A stretch of DNA of 51,425 nt from Candidatus Falkowiibacteriota bacterium. GTDB lineage: Bacteria; Patescibacteriota; Patescibacteriia; Patescibacteriales; UBA12465. Numbering within the stretch: position 1 is the first letter of the stretch; the number at the start of each line of letters is the position of its first letter. The DNA lies in assembly GCA_003554785.1 (NCBI GenBank), contig PWHG01000067.1, positions 1 to 51,425 on the forward strand. Direction: 5' to 3'. Positions 47,940-51,425 of the stretch are shown here, one piece after another. A program made the position numbers and the translations under genes. The notes under the pieces are model-generated. The model did no database searches and was not told where the DNA came from. It was given only the letters and a program-made list of their open reading frames with translations.

Positions 47940-47951
47940 CACCTTTTTTAT
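47928..47951. terminator. Terminator shared by convergent genes
   Basis: AAAGGTGC-CTA-GCACCTTT + T run; TAG of the + gene in the loop, TTA (stop of the - gene) in the T tract. Confidence 0.8.
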
Positions 47952-49195
47952 TTATCTAAAATAATCTCTAAGGCTTTGTCCATTTGCGGATCTCTTTCTT
48001 CTTCGTAGTCTTCTAAAGTCATTTCAAGTTCAACATCTGGTTCAACTCCTTTTTCGTTAATATAATCACCTTGTGGAGTATACCAAGTAGCAACAGTCAC
48101 TTTTAAAGATGAGCCATCAAGCAGTGGTTTTAAATTTTGCACTGAGCCCTTACCAAAAGTTTGCTCACCAACAACAGTAGCTAATTTGTAATCACGCAAA
48201 GCTCCAGCTACAATCTCTGATCCGGAAGCTGAACCTTGATTTACCAAAACTACTGTTTCTATACCTTTTAACCTAGCTAAACCTTGAGCAAAATACTCCT
48301 TTCTTTTTCCATCACTCATTTCCTCAATCAATACCGGTCCTTCAACAATCCACTCACTGGCCACATCAATAGCAGTGTCTAGATAACCTCCGGGATTATT
48401 GCGTAAATCTAAAATTATACCTTCAGGATCATTATTTAAAATTTCTAAAACAGCTTCATTAAATAGCGAGATTGTATCTTCATGAAAATTTGATATCTCG
48501 ATTAAATAAATGCCATTATCTTTTTTCTCCCAAGATACACTTTCAATTACAATAGTTCCTCTGGTAACACTAACATCAAAAGGTTTGTCTTCTCCTTCGC
48601 GAATAATTGTTAATACCACCTCTGTGTCTTTGTCACCTCTAATTTTTCTAACTGCTTCATTTAAACTCATATTAACTGTCGAAACACCATCGATGGAATA
48701 AATTTTATCTCCGGAGCGAAGTCCGGCTTTATCAGCCGGCATACCAGATAATGGAGCAATTATAGTTACCATATCATCTCTAATACCAACCTCAGCTCCA
48801 ATACCTTCAAAACTACCGGAAAGGTCATCCATAAACTCTTTTACATCTTGAGGATCTAAAAAAGTAGTATAGGGATCATCTAAAGACTCGGTCATACCTT
48901 TAAGAGATCCATAGAACATATCTTTTTCATCAATTGCATTTCTATCCACGTGTTCATTTTTTATAGTATTCCAAGTTTGCCAATACAGATCAGAATTAAA
49001 CTCTTCAGCATGCTCACCGTTTGCATTAAGATGAGTAAATAAACTTCCTTCTGCTGAATTAAAATTATGCACAGCTAATAAATAACCAAAGGAAAAAGAA
49101 ACTGCTAAAACTAAAATTAAAGGAAAAATTCTACTTTTCCATGTTTTTTTGGAATTTTTTTCTTCTTTATCTTTTTTAATTAAACTATAGTTCAT
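47948..49195 (-). CDS. S41 C-terminal processing peptidase (PDZ)
   Basis: DPYTTFLDPQDVKEF; LDLRNNPGGYLDTAIDVASEW; GSASGSEIVAGALRDY...GKGSVQ. Confidence 0.95.
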   Translation of the reverse strand: MNYSLIKKDKEEKNSKKTWKSRIFPLILVLAVSFSFGYLLAVHNFNSAEGSLFTHLNANGEHAEEFNSDLYWQTWNTIKNEHVDRNAIDEKDMFYGSLKGMTESLDDPYTTFLDPQDVKEFMDDLSGSFEGIGAEVGIRDDMVTIIAPLSGMPADKAGLRSGDKIYSIDGVSTVNMSLNEAVRKIRGDKDTEVVLTIIREGEDKPFDVSVTRGTIVIESVSWEKKDNGIYLIEISNFHEDTISLFNEAVLEILNNDPEGIILDLRNNPGGYLDTAIDVASEWIVEGPVLIEEMSDGKRKEYFAQGLARLKGIETVVLVNQGSASGSEIVAGALRDYKLATVVGEQTFGKGSVQNLKPLLDGSSLKVTVATWYTPQGDYINEKGVEPDVELEMTLEDYEEERDPQMDKALEIILDK

Positions 49196-49205
49196 ATAAA
49201 TTTAT

Positions 49206-49802
49206 TTATTTTCTTAGAATTTTAAACTGATTTTGAGAAATATCTATTAAGCTTGAAGCTTTAGAATTTCTTGATTTATTTGAATCAATTACTAAATCAG
49301 GTTTATATTTTTTATTTTTAAATACTTCTTCTACTTTAGCAATCGCAATTGGATCTTGTCCACTAAAATTAAAACTGGTGGAAACCAAGGGTTCCCCCAG
49401 TCTCTTTATTATTTTAATAAAAAAATCGTTTTTGGGCAAACGCATAGCCAGACTTCCTCTTTTTTCTAAATTTTTATTTAATTTATTTTTACTTTTTAAA
49501 ATAAAACTAATTGCTTTTTTAGATTGTCTAAATTCAGAAATTTTTTGCCTTTGCCATTGATTAATATAGCTATATTTAGAGGCCATAGCAAGGCTGGAAA
49601 CTAAAAGAATATATGACTTAGATAAATTTCTTCTTTTAATTTTGCCTATCTTTTCAATCGCTTTTTGACTAGATGATAGACATGAATAGCCGTAGATAGT
49701 ATCAGTTTTAATTACAATCACTTTTTGCTTTTTTAAAAAACTAATTATTTTTTTAATTTCCTCATTATTTAAATCCTTTAAATTTTTTTTAACAATCTCC
49801 AT
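49206..49802 (-). CDS. tsaC: YrdC/Sua5 L-threonylcarbamoyladenylate synthase
   Basis: VIVIKTDTIYGYSCLSSSQKAIEKIGKIKRRNLSKSYILLV; PLVSTSFNFSGQDP. Confidence 0.88.
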   Translation of the reverse strand: MEIVKKNLKDLNNEEIKKIISFLKKQKVIVIKTDTIYGYSCLSSSQKAIEKIGKIKRRNLSKSYILLVSSLAMASKYSYINQWQRQKISEFRQSKKAISFILKSKNKLNKNLEKRGSLAMRLPKNDFFIKIIKRLGEPLVSTSFNFSGQDPIAIAKVEEVFKNKKYKPDLVIDSNKSRNSKASSLIDISQNQFKILRK

Positions 49803-49804
49803 AT

Positions 49805-50335
49805 TTACTGAGTTTCCATTATTGACTCTACCGCCTTAATCGCTTCAGGCAGAATTGGTAAAAGTATTTGAATAAACCATAGAAGATATGGAACTAGCAT
49901 TGAAGTCTCCATTTGGCTAGAAAATAAGCCATCTAAGAAAGCATATTGATTTATTACATAAACAATTACACCCAAAAACAAAGCACCTTCTAAAAATCCC
50001 AAAACTCCTCCAAGTAATCTGTTGATCAATTTGGTAAAAGGTATAATTGAGATAAATTTAAATAATTTCTCTAAATATACAAAAATCCAATCAATTATTC
50101 TAGTGGCAACAACAAAAAGAACAATAAAGGATAACACCTTTCCCACCCCTTCACCTAGAGAAACATAATTCAAGGACCAATTATAAAAAGGTATATAGTA
50201 ATAGCTAGCAATAATTGCTCCAATCACTAAGCCCAATATTCTACCAAGTAACCTAATTAAACCCTTAGCCAAGCCATTGAAAACAAAACCGGCTAAAAAT
50301 AATATTAATACTAAATCAAACCAAGTAATGATCAT
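49805..50335 (-). CDS. CvpA-family membrane protein
   Basis: FDLVLILFLAGFVFNGLAKGLIRLLGRILGLVIG; LINRLLGGVLGFLEGALFLGVI. Confidence 0.82.
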   Translation of the reverse strand: MIITWFDLVLILFLAGFVFNGLAKGLIRLLGRILGLVIGAIIASYYYIPFYNWSLNYVSLGEGVGKVLSFIVLFVVATRIIDWIFVYLEKLFKFISIIPFTKLINRLLGGVLGFLEGALFLGVIVYVINQYAFLDGLFSSQMETSMLVPYLLWFIQILLPILPEAIKAVESIMETQ

Positions 50336-50350
50336 ATGTTTTATTTAAAT

Positions 50351-51425
50351 TTAATTTAACTTAGGAAAAATTGGGGCTATCTTTTTAATCTTTTCCTTTT
50401 TTAAACCTTTTAATATAACTTCACTAGATTGAGGGATAAAAATAGAAGACAGATAAACTGCTTGATAAAATTGAGAAACCAAATCTTTCAAAACTTTCTC
50501 AATTTCTTGTTTATCGTTCATTTTCCAGGGAGCTGATTTAGTTAAACCCTCATCGCAAAAACGTAGCTTTTGCCAGACAACTTGCAGGGCTTCACCTAAT
50601 TTATAGTCTGACATTTTTTGGTAAAATTCATCAAAAAACAAATTATCAGGTTTTTTAAAGTCATCTTCTATTTCAACCTCAATATTATTTTTCTCAATTA
50701 AATTACTAATTCGTGAAGCAAAGTTTCCCAGTACATTGGCTAAATCTGCTTGATATTTAAGTTTAAGGTTAGATTCAGAAAAATCACCATCATAATAAGT
50801 GGAAATATCAGTTAATAAATAATAGCGAAGAGCGTCACTGCCAAACTTATCAACCATTTCAAAGGGATCAACAGTGTTTCCCTCACTTTTGCTAATCTTT
50901 TTTCCATCAGCAGTTAGAAAACCAAAAACTAAAATCTGTTTAGGTGGCTTTAAATCTGCTGACATAAGCATGGCCGGCCACATAGCGCTTTGTTGACGGA
51001 GATTGTCTTTTCCGCAAACCTGAAGGCCGGGCCAAAAGTCATTAAAGTTTTTCTCATCATCTGGCCAATCAAGTGTAGAGATATAGTTAATTAAAGCGTC
51101 AAACCAGACATACATTACCTGCTCGCTATCTCCGGGAACTTCTATGCCATTGGGCATTTTTTCCTTTAGTCGAGAAACAGAGAAATCATTGAGACCGGCT
51201 TTAACAAAACTTTTAATCTCATTTAAGCGATAATTTGGTATTACAAAACTGGGATTTTTATCATAAAAATCTAGAAGTGCTTTTTGGTATTTTGAAAAGC
51301 GGAAAAAGTAATTTTCTTCATCAATTAACTCTAAATCGGCATTGGGATGGTATGGACATCTGCCTTTTTCTAGATCAGAGTCAGATTTTTCCAATTCACA
51401 GCCAACACAGTATTTTACCTGATAA
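50351..51425 (-). CDS. metG: Methionine--tRNA ligase, 5' part outside the window
   Basis: YCVGCELEKSDSDLEKGRCPYHPNADLELIDEENYFFRFSKYQ; KKISKSEGN. Confidence 0.95.
   Translation of the reverse strand, partial: YQVKYCVGCELEKSDSDLEKGRCPYHPNADLELIDEENYFFRFSKYQKALLDFYDKNPSFVIPNYRLNEIKSFVKAGLNDFSVSRLKEKMPNGIEVPGDSEQVMYVWFDALINYISTLDWPDDEKNFNDFWPGLQVCGKDNLRQQSAMWPAMLMSADLKPPKQILVFGFLTADGKKISKSEGNTVDPFEMVDKFGSDALRYYLLTDISTYYDGDFSESNLKLKYQADLANVLGNFASRISNLIEKNNIEVEIEDDFKKPDNLFFDEFYQKMSDYKLGEALQVVWQKLRFCDEGLTKSAPWKMNDKQEIEKVLKDLVSQFYQAVYLSSIFIPQSSEVILKGLKKEKIKKIAPIFPKLN

Noticed and set aside
1-51425. CRISPR arrays, tRNA or rRNA genes, transposases/IS elements
   Set aside because: No regularly spaced repeats, cloverleaf-like sequences or transposase ORFs were recognised by eye; a tRNAscan/ISfinder/CRISPR scan would be needed to be certain.

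Overview
AT-rich 51.4 kb bacterial window with small, tightly packed genes and mostly Shine-Dalgarno-less starts. It is probably from a Patescibacteria/CPR genome (inferred from a DUF4012 protein, PP2C-like/beta-propeller and GHL15-like envelope proteins, and shortened UvrB/UvrC). Contents: (i) housekeeping genes: uvrB-uvrA-uvrC, L10 leader-rplJ-rplL, gltX, xer recombinase, ftsQ-like, alr, serS, dnaX, rpmA, pyrG, ctp protease, tsaC/YrdC, cvpA-like and partial metG; (ii) a cell-surface polysaccharide/envelope block at about 12.8-22.9 kb and 26.5-28.9 kb; (iii) an atypical, locally GC-richer island at about 22.93-26.45 kb. The island encodes two paralogous membrane-anchored proteins that share an unrecognised ~95-aa C-terminal domain. 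They flank an outer-membrane-type beta-barrel candidate and are followed by a lipoprotein. Island genes differ from the rest in Shine-Dalgarno usage, the only TGA stop among the 44 genes whose stops I read, and Bacteroidetes-like export signals. The best leads are this island, a co-ordinately domain-reduced UvrABC system, and two tandem minus-strand ncRNA candidates in the uvrA-uvrC gap. Family names are from reading the sequences; no database search was run.
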